DNA of 64,000 nt, taken from positions 1,178,001 through 1,242,000 of the forward strand of contig JADJIS010000002.1 in assembly GCA_016706865.1 (NCBI GenBank). Reading direction: 5' to 3'. Positions within the stretch are counted from its first letter, which is position 1. Every line of letters starts with the position of its first letter. Shown here one piece after another: positions 8,165 through 16,120 of this stretch. Source of the DNA: Bacteroidota bacterium (GTDB lineage: Bacteria > Bacteroidota > Bacteroidia > Chitinophagales > BACL12). Under the pieces are notes generated by a model that had not been told where the DNA came from, did not search any database, and saw only the letters and a program-made list of their open reading frames with translations. A program made the translations under genes and the position numbers.

Positions 8165-9028
8165 TTACAATCCAAGAAACCTCTCAATCTCCACGGCAGC
8201 CACCATGCTCTTCTCCTCCAACACAAAATGCCCCACATCTTCATAACGCACTACCACATTATTAATAAATTTCTCTTCAAAACCAATTAAATATTTCTCC
8301 GTTATAAACTGATCCTTCATCCCCCAAATTAATAAAGTGGGTTTTGAAGAAATGTTACCCAATTTATTCCAAATACTTTCAAACCAATCCTGATCCTTTA
8401 AAAGCGATTTTGCAAAGGCGACCGTTCCATTTCTTTCTGACGGTTTAGAAAATGGTCTTAAAAATTGCTGGTGAATTTCCTTAGTTAACCGCGACCTTTC
8501 ACCATAGGCTGCAGGTAAAATATATTTGGGAGAAAAATTGAATTGTTTATATAAAAATGGCAACAGCGGACTACCTAAAATTGCTTTCATTTTTTTAAAC
8601 TCCGGTTCTGCACTTATGCTTTTACACCAGGTATTTAAAATGATAAGTTTATTTATTTTTTCTGGATGTTCCACTGCATAATTCAATCCGATCGGTCCGC
8701 CGAAATCGTGCACTAATAAGTTAAAATTTGTGATCTGTAAATGGTCTATAAATTTACCGAGTGTTGCAGAGTGGTTTTGTGCGCTGTAATCATATGCGGA
8801 TGGTTTATCACTGAGTCCAAAACCGATATGATCTGCAGCAATACACCGAAAATTTTTCGATAAAATTTTTATGGCATTTCGAAATTCAAAACTCCATGAA
8901 GGAGTGCCATGCACAAATAAAAGTATTTCTCCAATCCCTTCATCAATATAATGCATTTTCGCTCCATTCACTTCAAAGTATTTATGTGCGAAGGGATATT
9001 CTTTAGTATCTATCCAATCAATATTCAT
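8165..9028 (-). CDS. Alpha/beta hydrolase, haloalkane-dehalogenase-like
   Basis: A 287-residue soluble alpha/beta-fold hydrolase. The oxyanion-hole motif HGTPSWS is at residues 40-46. The nucleophile elbow reads VHDFGG, giving Asp108 rather than Ser, as in haloalkane dehalogenases and epoxide hydrolases. A downstream acid lies in WGMKDQF and the catalytic His in DVGHFVLEE near residue 268. The halide-binding Trp that usually follows the nucleophile (HDWGG) is Phe here, and the residue after HG is Thr rather than Asn or Glu, so dehalogenase activity is doubtful and the substrate is unknown. It overlaps the TetR gene by 4 bp downstream of it, so the pair is one operon under that regulator. Confidence 0.85.
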   Translation of the reverse strand: MNIDWIDTKEYPFAHKYFEVNGAKMHYIDEGIGEILLFVHGTPSWSFEFRNAIKILSKNFRCIAADHIGFGLSDKPSAYDYSAQNHSATLGKFIDHLQITNFNLLVHDFGGPIGLNYAVEHPEKINKLIILNTWCKSISAEPEFKKMKAILGSPLLPFLYKQFNFSPKYILPAAYGERSRLTKEIHQQFLRPFSKPSERNGTVAFAKSLLKDQDWFESIWNKLGNISSKPTLLIWGMKDQFITEKYLIGFEEKFINNVVVRYEDVGHFVLEEKSMVAAVEIERFLGL

Positions 9029-9570
9029 ATGGTATATTTTTGTATAAGATGTTTTTTAATTTTTTTGAGAGGAAATTCCTCCTCGTTCATCAGGTAATGA
9101 TTAACTAAACCATCAATGGTTGCGAAAAATATTTTTGCCTCCACTGCAGGACTGGGATATTTCATTTTTTTGAAATTTTGAGTAAGTGTTGTTAGAATAA
9201 GCTGTAAACTCGTATGATAAGTTTCCTCCAGAAATTGTTTTACCGTATTCTGCATGCGTATGGAGTGAAACAATTTCCAATACTCTTTGTTCTCCTCCAC
9301 CAGATCAAAAGTTGAATCAATATGTTTTGAAATAGCTTTTTTGGGATCCTTTTCATTTGTGTAAGCTTCCATCGACAACCTGATAACTTCAAATCCCCGA
9401 TTGAGAATTTCAATCAGAAGATCGTCTTTCGACGAATAGAAATTATACATCAAACCCTGCGCAACATCTGCCTTTTTGGCGATCATTGCGATGGAAGTTT
9501 TGTCGTAACCATTGGCTGCAAACAGCTGCAGGGCAACATCTGCGATATGTTCTTTTTGGTTCGTTTTCAT
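9025..9570 (-). CDS. TetR/AcrR family transcriptional regulator
   Basis: A 181-residue one-component repressor. The N-terminal helix-turn-helix covers about residues 5-50, with ALQLFAANGYDKTSIAMIAKKADV and then GLMYNFYSSKDDLL, a standard TetR DNA-binding pattern; the remainder is the variable ligand-binding helical domain. The frame stays open for 46 more codons upstream, but the start MKTNQKEH at 9570 is chosen because the HTH begins there and because a promoter and an operator-like palindrome occupy the DNA just upstream. The hydrolase gene overlaps its stop by 4 bp. Likely an autoregulated repressor of that hydrolase; the effector cannot be told. Confidence 0.92.
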   Translation of the reverse strand: MKTNQKEHIADVALQLFAANGYDKTSIAMIAKKADVAQGLMYNFYSSKDDLLIEILNRGFEVIRLSMEAYTNEKDPKKAISKHIDSTFDLVEENKEYWKLFHSIRMQNTVKQFLEETYHTSLQLILTTLTQNFKKMKYPSPAVEAKIFFATIDGLVNHYLMNEEEFPLKKIKKHLIQKYTI

Positions 9571-9572
9571 AA

Positions 9573-9598
9573 TGAATGAACGTTCATTCACAAAGGTA
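9573..9598 (-). promoter_or_regulatory. Promoter with overlapping 18-bp palindromic TetR operator
   Basis: A perfect 18-bp palindrome, TGAATGAACGTTCATTCA, occupies 9573-9590, two bp upstream of the regulator start codon. Directly next to it, on the minus strand, is TACCTTTG (9591-9598), a perfect Bacteroidota -7 element TAnnTTTG, with a TTTG at about the right distance upstream. The palindrome therefore covers the predicted transcription start, the place expected for autorepression. It resembles FadR-type operators of Bacillus. Confidence 0.8.
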
Positions 9599-9643
9599 AA
9601 ACGCAAATTGCAATCGTCCAAATTGTGGCAAAACATGAGACTC

Positions 9644-9698
9644 AGGAAACAGGATACAAGATTGGACTTAGGACATAGGAAATAGGACATAGGACTGA
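9644..9698. repeat. Heptamer tandem repeat, word GGACATA (reverse of TATGTCC)
   Basis: Units AGGAAAC, AGGATAC, AAGATTG, then GGACTTA, GGACATA, GGAAATA, GGACATA and GGACTGA follow at 7-bp steps upstream of the TetR promoter. It is the reverse complement of the GTCCTAT family at 450 and 37628. Looser GGAC words continue to about 9727. Confidence 0.75.
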
Positions 9699-9720
9699 TG
9701 CAGGACAAGGGAAAATGGAC

Positions 9721-10076
9721 GCAGGACCGCTACTGAATTAAAATATAAACCTTAATTTCTGATAGATAAATTTGAGTGAATTGGAAAAAATTTGAGTTTT
9801 ACATATCGTAATTTTATTTTTTTTTAACTTTTTGGAGGCAAAAAAAATATTCAATAGAAATTGAAAATTTTATTCCATCGAAAATTACTTCGTGTAACCT
9901 TCGTGACTTTGTGTCTTAGTGGCAAAAAGATATTATTTAGAAACTAAAATATCATTCCACAGAAAACTACTTACCGCATTCTTCCCGCAATTACCCTCTT
10001 ACCGGCCATCAACATCTATTTTTTTTTCGGTATATATTCGAAATGCATTAAAAGCAGCCTTCGAGATAAAACTTTC
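9721..10076. other. Gene-free AT-rich stretch with degenerate repeat words
   Basis: No gene is visible. A T-rich run lies near 9812-9826. At 9887-9925 the sequence reads as loosely repeated CTTCGTG/CTTTGTG words, the same type seen at 25187-25227 and 29145-29183. A CTTCCCGC-type word near 9981 recurs at 27091. Confidence 0.5.
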
Positions 10077-10439
10077 CTAACTTTTTGCTTTTCCAATCAT
10101 CCCCAAGTGCGTATTATGAAAATTATCCGAAAATTTTAAACCATAACCAAAAACTCTATCCATACTGCTATGCGCAAATAACAATAACCCGACGAACTGC
10201 AATTCTGGATATGTGAGATAAATTCCGAGGAGATAAAATAATATCCCAGTTAATTTATGGTGAAATAAATTATAAGTGAAAGCTCCTGTTTTTGTATTAA
10301 TTAAATATCCTAACATACTGATATCCGGTACTAATAAAAGTGCCCAAAACACCCATCCCTTAAAATCAAGTTGCCAATAAAACAAAAACACCGCTAATAA
10401 GAACATAGCAGCCTCTTCCAATTTGATCAGATTTTTCAT
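10077..10439 (-). CDS. DUF4260 family membrane protein
   Basis: A 120-residue protein with three to four hydrophobic helices. It matches the DUF4260 pattern: an N-terminal LEEAAMFLLAVFLF segment, then the central LVPDISMLGYL, then FHHKLTG, and the near C-terminal block HSSMDRVFGYGLKF followed by HLG. Function is unknown for the family. It begins 1 bp after the arginase-fold gene on the same strand, so it is probably the second gene of a two-gene operon, but nothing in the pairing explains a joint role. Confidence 0.88.
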   Translation of the reverse strand: MKNLIKLEEAAMFLLAVFLFYWQLDFKGWVFWALLLVPDISMLGYLINTKTGAFTYNLFHHKLTGILFYLLGIYLTYPELQFVGLLLFAHSSMDRVFGYGLKFSDNFHNTHLGMIGKAKS

Positions 10440-10440
10440 G

Positions 10441-11493
10441 TTAAATATTTTTTGCGTTCATCGCTTTAATAAAATCAGTAATGATATAAGCAATCAGTTT
10501 TCCTGTTTTATTATCAACCTGTTTATGTGCGAGCACGGGCGCACCCTCGGCAATATGAAGATAAGCAGCATTCAGATTTTCCGCACAAAACCAAACATAT
10601 TTTCTTACATCTACAGGTAACATTCCGCTTGGTGTTCTTGCACTTACGGGGACGTTCTGAATAGAATCCAGATCTATTTCAATTCCAACGGCATTTTCAT
10701 CTCCCCCAAAAAAATCGAAACAACAACGCAGCGCATCGTAATAATTAATTGATTCCCTTACAAAAATATTATCATAAGATTCATACGCTAATCTGTTGGG
10801 ATATTGCCGAAACATTTCCATCGCGAAACTGATATTATAGGATTCGTGTAATCCGAAAACCACATATTTATCTAAATAATTTTCTTCAAAGGCAAAAAGA
10901 AATCCATTGCCACTATGCCTTCCGTTCATGGGACGCATATCGCTGTGTGGATCACAATTTATCACATTAATTGGTTTGGAATTATTTGCAATACTTACAC
11001 CTTTAATAATTGGATATGCATTGTTGTGTCCCCCGCCAATAACTATTGGAATTTTACCTGCGGAGATAATATTTTTAATAATATTTGCAACTCTTTCATC
11101 CACTTGCTCAACTAATTTTCTGGCTTTAATAATATCAGCTTCTAACTTGTAATTTAAGGTGGATGCCATTTCCATCAGATCATCAAAATATACATGCCCC
11201 AGAATTAATATTTCATCTCCCGATAAAAATTGATTGCTTTGCATATTAATAAGAAAATCCAAACTTGGTTTCCAAGCAGCATAAGCTCCGCCGCGACCAT
11301 AATTTGCACGCACTCCGATATCCTCAGGTAATCCTAAAACAATAAATTTTGAAGAAGAATTTTTTAATTCCGTTTTCCAATTTTCCTGATCCGAAATTGT
11401 GTTAACAAGATCACCAATTTTTGTTTCACCCTGCCGATGCCGAACACGTGAATTAATTTCAGTAGCACTATATATTATTAATTGATCTTGCAT
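10441..11493 (-). CDS. Arginase-fold (ureohydrolase) family protein, formimidoylglutamase-like
   Basis: A 350-residue member of the arginase/agmatinase/formimidoylglutamase fold, which hydrolyses guanidino or formimino groups at a two-Mn centre. The metal-binding motifs are present: GGGHNNAYP, DPHSD followed by MR (usual DAHxD, with Pro replacing Ala) and IEIDLDS for the final Asp-x-Asp pair. All six expected metal ligands can be placed. The closest naming in this phylum is formimidoylglutamase (HutG-like), but no other histidine-utilisation gene is near, so the substrate is unproven. DUF4260 follows after 1 bp. The upstream region has extreme homopolymer runs. Confidence 0.82.
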   Translation of the reverse strand: MQDQLIIYSATEINSRVRHRQGETKIGDLVNTISDQENWKTELKNSSSKFIVLGLPEDIGVRANYGRGGAYAAWKPSLDFLINMQSNQFLSGDEILILGHVYFDDLMEMASTLNYKLEADIIKARKLVEQVDERVANIIKNIISAGKIPIVIGGGHNNAYPIIKGVSIANNSKPINVINCDPHSDMRPMNGRHSGNGFLFAFEENYLDKYVVFGLHESYNISFAMEMFRQYPNRLAYESYDNIFVRESINYYDALRCCFDFFGGDENAVGIEIDLDSIQNVPVSARTPSGMLPVDVRKYVWFCAENLNAAYLHIAEGAPVLAHKQVDNKTGKLIAYIITDFIKAMNAKNI

Positions 11494-11831
11494 ATGGGAA
11501 TTTAATTATATTGGTAATGATGCAGTGTCACTATCATATGGAAATTATTCTCCGCCATCCACAACGTTCCCTCGATCCTCGCGTAACACTGTAGGGACAC
11601 TTTTTGAATATCAGCGTTTCCTCATTTCTCGGGTACCACAGCAGGGACACTTTTTGTTCACCGCCGCCCCCCCCCCCCCCCCCCCCCCACCACCAACCCA
11701 AAAAAAAAAAAAAAATAACAACAAAAAAAAAAACCCCCCCCCCACACAAAAAATCATCGGGTTATCGTTATTCCGGCTGTTCATTGGTACATCATCCCAT
11801 TGGTACATTGGTACATCATCCCATTGGTACA
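11494..11831. repeat. Low-complexity gap: hairpin motif, C22 and A16 runs, CATTGGTA octamers
   Basis: No gene. From left to right: a GTAACACTGTAGGGACAC motif at 11583-11600 and a related CAGCAGGGACACTTTTTG near 11640; a run of 22 C at 11667-11688; 16 A at 11700-11715; a further 11 A and then 10 C around 11724-11743; and CATTGGTA/CATCATCC octamers from about 11782 to the lpdA stop. The same octamer family stands at the 3' end of proS (41772-41815). The long homopolymers may be mis-sized by sequencing. Confidence 0.75.
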
Positions 11832-13220
11832 TCACAAATGAATCACCTCCCCATACGCCGCCGCCGCCGCTTCCATCATCGCCTCACTCATAGTAGGATG
11901 CGGATGTATGGATTTAATTATTTCGTGTCCCGTTGTTTCTAATTTTCTTGCAACAACTACTTCCGCAATTAATTCGGTAACATTTGCACCTATCATATGC
12001 GCACCTAAAAATTCACCGTATTTAGCATCAAAAATTACTTTTACAAATCCTTCGGGAGCACCTGCAGCTTTTGCTTTGCCACTTGCGGTGAATGGAAATT
12101 TTCCAACTTTAATTTCATATCCTCCTGCAATTGCAGCAGCCTCTGTTAATCCCACACTTGCAATTTCCGGTGAACAATAAGTACAACCCGGAATATTATT
12201 ATAATCAATTCCCTCTGGTTTTAATCCCGCAATTGCTTCCACACAAGTGATCCCTTCAGCACTTGCAACATGCGCCAATGCAGGTCCGGGAGTTACATCA
12301 CCAATTGCATAATATCCATCCACATTTGTTTTATAATATTTATCAACAGTAATTTTTCCTTTTTCTGTTTTTATTCCCGTTTCTTCCAGACCGATATTTT
12401 CAATATTTGCAACAACACCTGCAGCACTTAAAACGATATCGCATTCGATAATTTCTTCGCCCTTTGTAGTTTTCACTTTTACTTTACAACCTTCACCGGA
12501 AGTATCCACTGCTTCCACACTTGCTTCGGTCATAATTTTAATTCCTTGTTTTTTGAAATTACGAGCGAGTTCTTTTGAAATTTCTTCATCTTCCACAGGA
12601 ACAACACGACTCATAAATTCAACGATGGTAACTTCTGTTCCGATTGAATTATAAAAATATGCAAATTCAACTCCAATTGCACCCGCGCCAACCACAACCA
12701 TTTTTTTAGGTTGATTTGGTAAATTCATTGCCTCGCGATAACCGATCACCTTTTTGCCATCTTGTTTCATGGTTCCTAATTCTTTTGATCTTGCTCCGGT
12801 TGCAATAATTATATGTTTTGCAGTATGAATCGTTTTAACTCCGGCAGCATCAGTAACCTCAATATTTTTTCCGGGTTTTAATTTTCCGGTTCCCTGAATT
12901 ACCTCGATTTTATTTTTTTTCATCAAAAAAGTAACTCCTTTGCTCATACCATCAGCAACATCGCGACTGCGTTTTATTATTGCAGGAAAATCCGCTTTAG
13001 GTTCCGCAGCAACTATTCCGTAGGCCGACGCATGTTTCATATAATCGAAAACATTGGCACTTTTTAGCAATGCTTTGGTAGGAATACAGCCCCAGTTAAG
13101 GCAAATTCCGCCCAATTCTGCCTTTTCCACAATTGCCACCTTCATTCCCAATTGAGAAGCCCTGATCGCAGCCACATAGCCACCCGGACCGCTTCCCATT
13201 ATTATTACGTCGTAGTTCAT
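11832..13220 (-). CDS. lpdA: Dihydrolipoyl dehydrogenase
   Basis: The E3 flavoenzyme of 2-oxo acid dehydrogenase complexes and the glycine cleavage system, reoxidising dihydrolipoamide with NAD+. It has 462 residues. FAD-binding GSGPGGYVAA is at residues 9-18; the redox-active disulfide lies in GGICLNWGCIPTK (Cys40 and Cys45); NAD-binding GAGAIGVEFA is near 180; the second FAD motif YAIGDVTPGPALAHVA is near 310; and the C-terminal HPHPTMSEA supplies the catalytic His-Glu pair. The open frame extends 42 codons upstream through repeat DNA, but MNYDVIIMG at 13220 is the start because a promoter word lies upstream of it. No E1 or E2 gene adjoins. Confidence 0.97.
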   Translation of the reverse strand: MNYDVIIMGSGPGGYVAAIRASQLGMKVAIVEKAELGGICLNWGCIPTKALLKSANVFDYMKHASAYGIVAAEPKADFPAIIKRSRDVADGMSKGVTFLMKKNKIEVIQGTGKLKPGKNIEVTDAAGVKTIHTAKHIIIATGARSKELGTMKQDGKKVIGYREAMNLPNQPKKMVVVGAGAIGVEFAYFYNSIGTEVTIVEFMSRVVPVEDEEISKELARNFKKQGIKIMTEASVEAVDTSGEGCKVKVKTTKGEEIIECDIVLSAAGVVANIENIGLEETGIKTEKGKITVDKYYKTNVDGYYAIGDVTPGPALAHVASAEGITCVEAIAGLKPEGIDYNNIPGCTYCSPEIASVGLTEAAAIAGGYEIKVGKFPFTASGKAKAAGAPEGFVKVIFDAKYGEFLGAHMIGANVTELIAEVVVARKLETTGHEIIKSIHPHPTMSEAMMEAAAAAYGEVIHL

Positions 13221-13236
13221 TTTTTTGATTTTTTTG

Positions 13237-13244
13237 CAAAGATA
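13237..13244 (-). promoter_or_regulatory. TAnnTTTG promoter element for lpdA
   Basis: TATCTTTG on the minus strand, 16 bp upstream of the lpdA ATG, is a perfect Bacteroidota -7 word. It rules out the longer upstream start. Confidence 0.7.
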
Positions 13245-13254
13245 GTAAAAGGGG

Positions 13255-13547
13255 GTGAGTGGGGAGTGGTGAATGGTGAGAGGGGGTGAGTAGGGTGGGA
13301 AATGGTGAGTGGGCGGGAATGAGCAAAGTTGATAGATTAATTTCATGTTAGAGCTGAATGGATCAATCTAACTTAAATCGGACCTGCCTGACGCGGTCAG
13401 CAGGCAGACTCACGATTCACAAAAAATGAGTAATGAGTTATGAGTAATGAGTTTGCTTCCAGCCAGGTTTATGGATTGTTTTCCTAGTGGTAATAATCGG
13501 TTCACTTTAGTGATTGCTGGATTCACGATTCACGGTTCATGATTCAC
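13255..13547. repeat. Cluster of heptamer repeats and a small palindrome
   Basis: Four blocks share this gap: GTGAGTG/GTGAATG units at 13255-13282 (degenerating to 13312); a CTGCCTGAC..GTCAGCAGGCAG hairpin at 13384-13407; four AATGAGT-type units at 13424-13451; and GATTCAC, GATTCAC, GGTTCAT, GATTCAC at 13520-13547. The last three words recur reversed at 19722-19860. Confidence 0.8.
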
Positions 13548-13597
13548 GGCCTGCATTAAAAGATATTTCCGTATATTTATTACAAAATCACCTCCAT

Positions 13598-14497
13598 ATG
13601 AAAATAAGATTACTCTTTATCATTATTATGCTTTCATTGGTCACGATAAAAGCCCAGGTTCCGGAATTCGCGCCCATTGGAGCAAAATGGTGGTATGGCC
13701 AGATAGAAATGTTTCCACCTTATAATATTGCATATTGGCGATTTGAAGTAATAAAGGATACTGTAATTAATGATTTGACTCTCAGAAAAATAAATAAAAC
13801 ATTTGTAACACAGGTAGGTGAATCTACCTCGCCATTTTATTTATATTCGGATAGTGGAGAAATTTTCATTTATAGACCTGATTTAGATATTTTATATCCA
13901 TATTTTAATTTTAATGCCAGTTTAGGGGATACGATTCAGACTTCTAATGGATATAATGGCATTGCGACAAATATTGTTGATTCCATTGTATATATTGAAA
14001 TTGAAGGCGAAATGCTTAAACGATATTACCTCTCCGAAGTAGGAGACGAAAATTATTATTTTGCGGTTGATGGTTATTGTAATTGTTTTACTGAAAGATT
14101 AGGAAGTGATGGTTATTTTTTCGCTACATTCGGTGCCGTGGATCCGCCTACCGGTGGCCCGCGAAGATGTTATGAGGATGATGTTTTAGGATTATACGGT
14201 GCAGATGATCTGGAGGATTGTGAGTATATCTCCACAGGAATACAGGAAGTTATATCTTCAAATTTATCAGTATACCCTAATCCAGCAGAGGATAAATTAT
14301 TTGTTTCATACAATGTAAATTCTAAACCTCAACTAAAATTAATTAATCTGGCTGGGGCAGAAATAAATATATCTGAAATAACAATTAATGAGAATATTTT
14401 GGAATGTGATATTAGCAATATTCCCGCAGGTATGTATTTTATTTCCATTATTTCCGAAAACGGAATCTATACAACAGATGTTATTATTAAACCCTGA
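13598..14497 (+). CDS. Secreted protein with T9SS type A sorting domain
   Basis: A 299-residue exported protein of unknown activity. The start at 13598 (MKIRLLFIIIMLSL) is preferred over a longer frame because it opens a clean signal peptide ending at KAQ; the extra upstream codons are read through GATTCAC repeats. The body (residues 25-215) has aromatic-rich, beta-like sequence with no motif I know. The final 75 residues form a T9SS sorting domain: LSVYPNPAEDKLFVSY, then IPAGMYFISI and TTDVIIKP. T9SS exports such cargo through the outer membrane and often anchors it at the cell surface. It stands alone, facing the convergent glpK operon. Confidence 0.85.
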   Translation: MKIRLLFIIIMLSLVTIKAQVPEFAPIGAKWWYGQIEMFPPYNIAYWRFEVIKDTVINDLTLRKINKTFVTQVGESTSPFYLYSDSGEIFIYRPDLDILYPYFNFNASLGDTIQTSNGYNGIATNIVDSIVYIEIEGEMLKRYYLSEVGDENYYFAVDGYCNCFTERLGSDGYFFATFGAVDPPTGGPRRCYEDDVLGLYGADDLEDCEYISTGIQEVISSNLSVYPNPAEDKLFVSYNVNSKPQLKLINLAGAEINISEITINENILECDISNIPAGMYFISIISENGIYTTDVIIKP

Positions 14498-14553
14498 TGT
14501 AATTCCTCCGTATTAAACACTGCCAACGCTATAAACAACTCAAAAACACCTTG

Positions 14554-14647
14554 GTGAATAGTGAATAGTCAGTAGTGAGTTTACCCAACCCAGAACTTAG
14601 AACACAGAACCCAGAACTCAGAACACAGAACCCAGAACTCAGAACGT
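14554..14647. repeat. Two adjacent heptamer repeats (GTGAATA x4; AGAACNC x8)
   Basis: GTGAATA, GTGAATA, GTCAGTA, GTGAGTT at 14554-14581 is followed at 14592-14647 by eight units AGAAC plus two variable bases (TT, AC, CC, TC, AC, CC, TC, GT). The second tract runs up to the glpK stop and is the reverse complement of the GTTCTGA tract at 46534. Confidence 0.85.
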
Positions 14648-14648
14648 T

Positions 14649-16115
14649 TTAACCAATCCTCCCCACCGTCTCACTCCACTCCAAATACAATCTATCCGCC
14701 TCATCCAATTCCTTTTCTGGTGAGAAAATTGTTGATTCGGATTTAATTTTTTTGAGATCTTCGATTGTAAATAATTTTGCACCTATTCCGGCTAACATTG
14801 CAGCACCTTTTACTGTAGATTCTAAATATTCGGGTCTGATGACGGGAATTTGTAATTGATCACTTTGAAATTGCATCATCCAATTATTTGCGGATGCACC
14901 TCCATCCACTTTTAATTCTTTTAATGTAATTCCGGAATCTTTTTTCATGGCTTCAAATACATCGCGAACCTGATAACATATTCCTTCCAATGCAGCGCGT
15001 ACGATATGATTTTTATTTGTTCCTCTGCTTAAACCTGTTATGCTTCCCTTTGCATACATGTCCCAGTGTGGTGCACCAAGACCGGTGAATGCAGGAACAA
15101 AATATACACCGCCATTATCTGGTAAGGATGCCGCCATTTCTTCTGTTTCATCGCTGCTTTTAATTATTTGAAGATTATCTCTCAACCACTGAATCACTGC
15201 TCCGGCAATAAATACACTGCCTTCCAATGCATATTCAATTTTACCATTTATTCCCCAGGCGATGGTGCTTAATAGTTTTGATTCCGATAATTGAAATTCA
15301 GCTCCTGTGTTCATCAACATAAAACATCCTGTTCCATAAGTATTTTTTGCTGAGCCTTTTTCAAAACAACATTGGCCGAATAATGCTGCCTGCTGATCGC
15401 CTGCAACACCATGTATCGGAATTTCTTTTCCATTTATATTCGCAAATCCAAAATCGTCTATAGAATTTTTTACGATAGGTAATATTTGTGCAGGAATATT
15501 TAATAAATTCAATAAAATTTCATCCCACTGAATTTTTTTAATATCAAATAACATGGTTCTTGATGCATTACTTACATCAGTTGCAAACATTTTTCCTTGG
15601 GTGAGTTTCCAAATTAACCAGGTATCAATGGTGCCACATAATAAATTCCCTTTTTCGGCTTTTGCTCTTGCACCTTCAACATTATCCAATATCCAATTGA
15701 TCTTTGTTCCGGAAAAATATGCATCTATAAGCAATCCGGTAGTTTTGCGAATATATTCCTCGTGACCATTTTGAATAAGTGTTTCACACAAGGCTGCAGT
15801 TCTTCGATCCTGCCAAACGATGGCATTATAAATGGGTTCACCGGTTTTTTTATCCCATACAACTGTCGTTTCGCGTTGGTTTGTTATTCCAATGGAAACA
15901 ATATCCTCCACATTAATTCCGGAATTTTTAATTACTGCATTAATAGTAAATAATTGGGTCTCCCATATTTCATTGGCATTGTGTTCCACCCATCCTACCT
16001 TGGGGAATATTTGTGTTAATTCTTTTTGCTCCTTTGTTATCTCCTTTAAATTCTCATCAAAAAGAATTGTTCTTGAGGAAGTGGTTCCCTGATCAATTGC
16101 CAGAATATATTTCAT
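14649..16115 (-). CDS. glpK: Glycerol kinase
   Basis: Phosphorylates glycerol to glycerol-3-phosphate with ATP, committing glycerol to lipid synthesis or glycolysis. The 488 residues match the FGGY family. The N-terminal phosphate loop is AIDQGTTSSR, then WVEHNANEIW and TNQRETTVVWD; the glycerol-contact region includes NAIVWQDRRT; GGVYFVPAFTGLGAPHWD and LKVDGGASANNWMMQFQSD cover the C-terminal FGGY signature. A GTG codon precedes the ATG, but ATG at 16115 is the likelier start. It lies a few bp downstream of the EEP-family gene on the same strand. No glpF or glpD is adjacent. Confidence 0.96.
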   Translation of the reverse strand: MKYILAIDQGTTSSRTILFDENLKEITKEQKELTQIFPKVGWVEHNANEIWETQLFTINAVIKNSGINVEDIVSIGITNQRETTVVWDKKTGEPIYNAIVWQDRRTAALCETLIQNGHEEYIRKTTGLLIDAYFSGTKINWILDNVEGARAKAEKGNLLCGTIDTWLIWKLTQGKMFATDVSNASRTMLFDIKKIQWDEILLNLLNIPAQILPIVKNSIDDFGFANINGKEIPIHGVAGDQQAALFGQCCFEKGSAKNTYGTGCFMLMNTGAEFQLSESKLLSTIAWGINGKIEYALEGSVFIAGAVIQWLRDNLQIIKSSDETEEMAASLPDNGGVYFVPAFTGLGAPHWDMYAKGSITGLSRGTNKNHIVRAALEGICYQVRDVFEAMKKDSGITLKELKVDGGASANNWMMQFQSDQLQIPVIRPEYLESTVKGAAMLAGIGAKLFTIEDLKKIKSESTIFSPEKELDEADRLYLEWSETVGRIG

Positions 16116-16120
16116 CACAA

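Noticed and set aside
9571..9708. N-terminal extension of the TetR protein
   Set aside because: It would be translated through the promoter, the palindrome and GGACATA repeats; the HTH begins right after the inner Met.
11525..11942. Overlapping proline/glycine/lysine-rich frames on both strands
   Set aside because: They are products of the C22 and A16 runs and of the lpdA antisense strand.
13221..13346. 42-codon upstream extension of lpdA
   Set aside because: It crosses the TATCTTTG promoter word and GTGAGTG repeats; the family starts at the inner Met.
14592..14647. Possible CRISPR array
   Set aside because: Units are 7 bp with no spacers; the tract is a simple tandem repeat, as are the others in the window.
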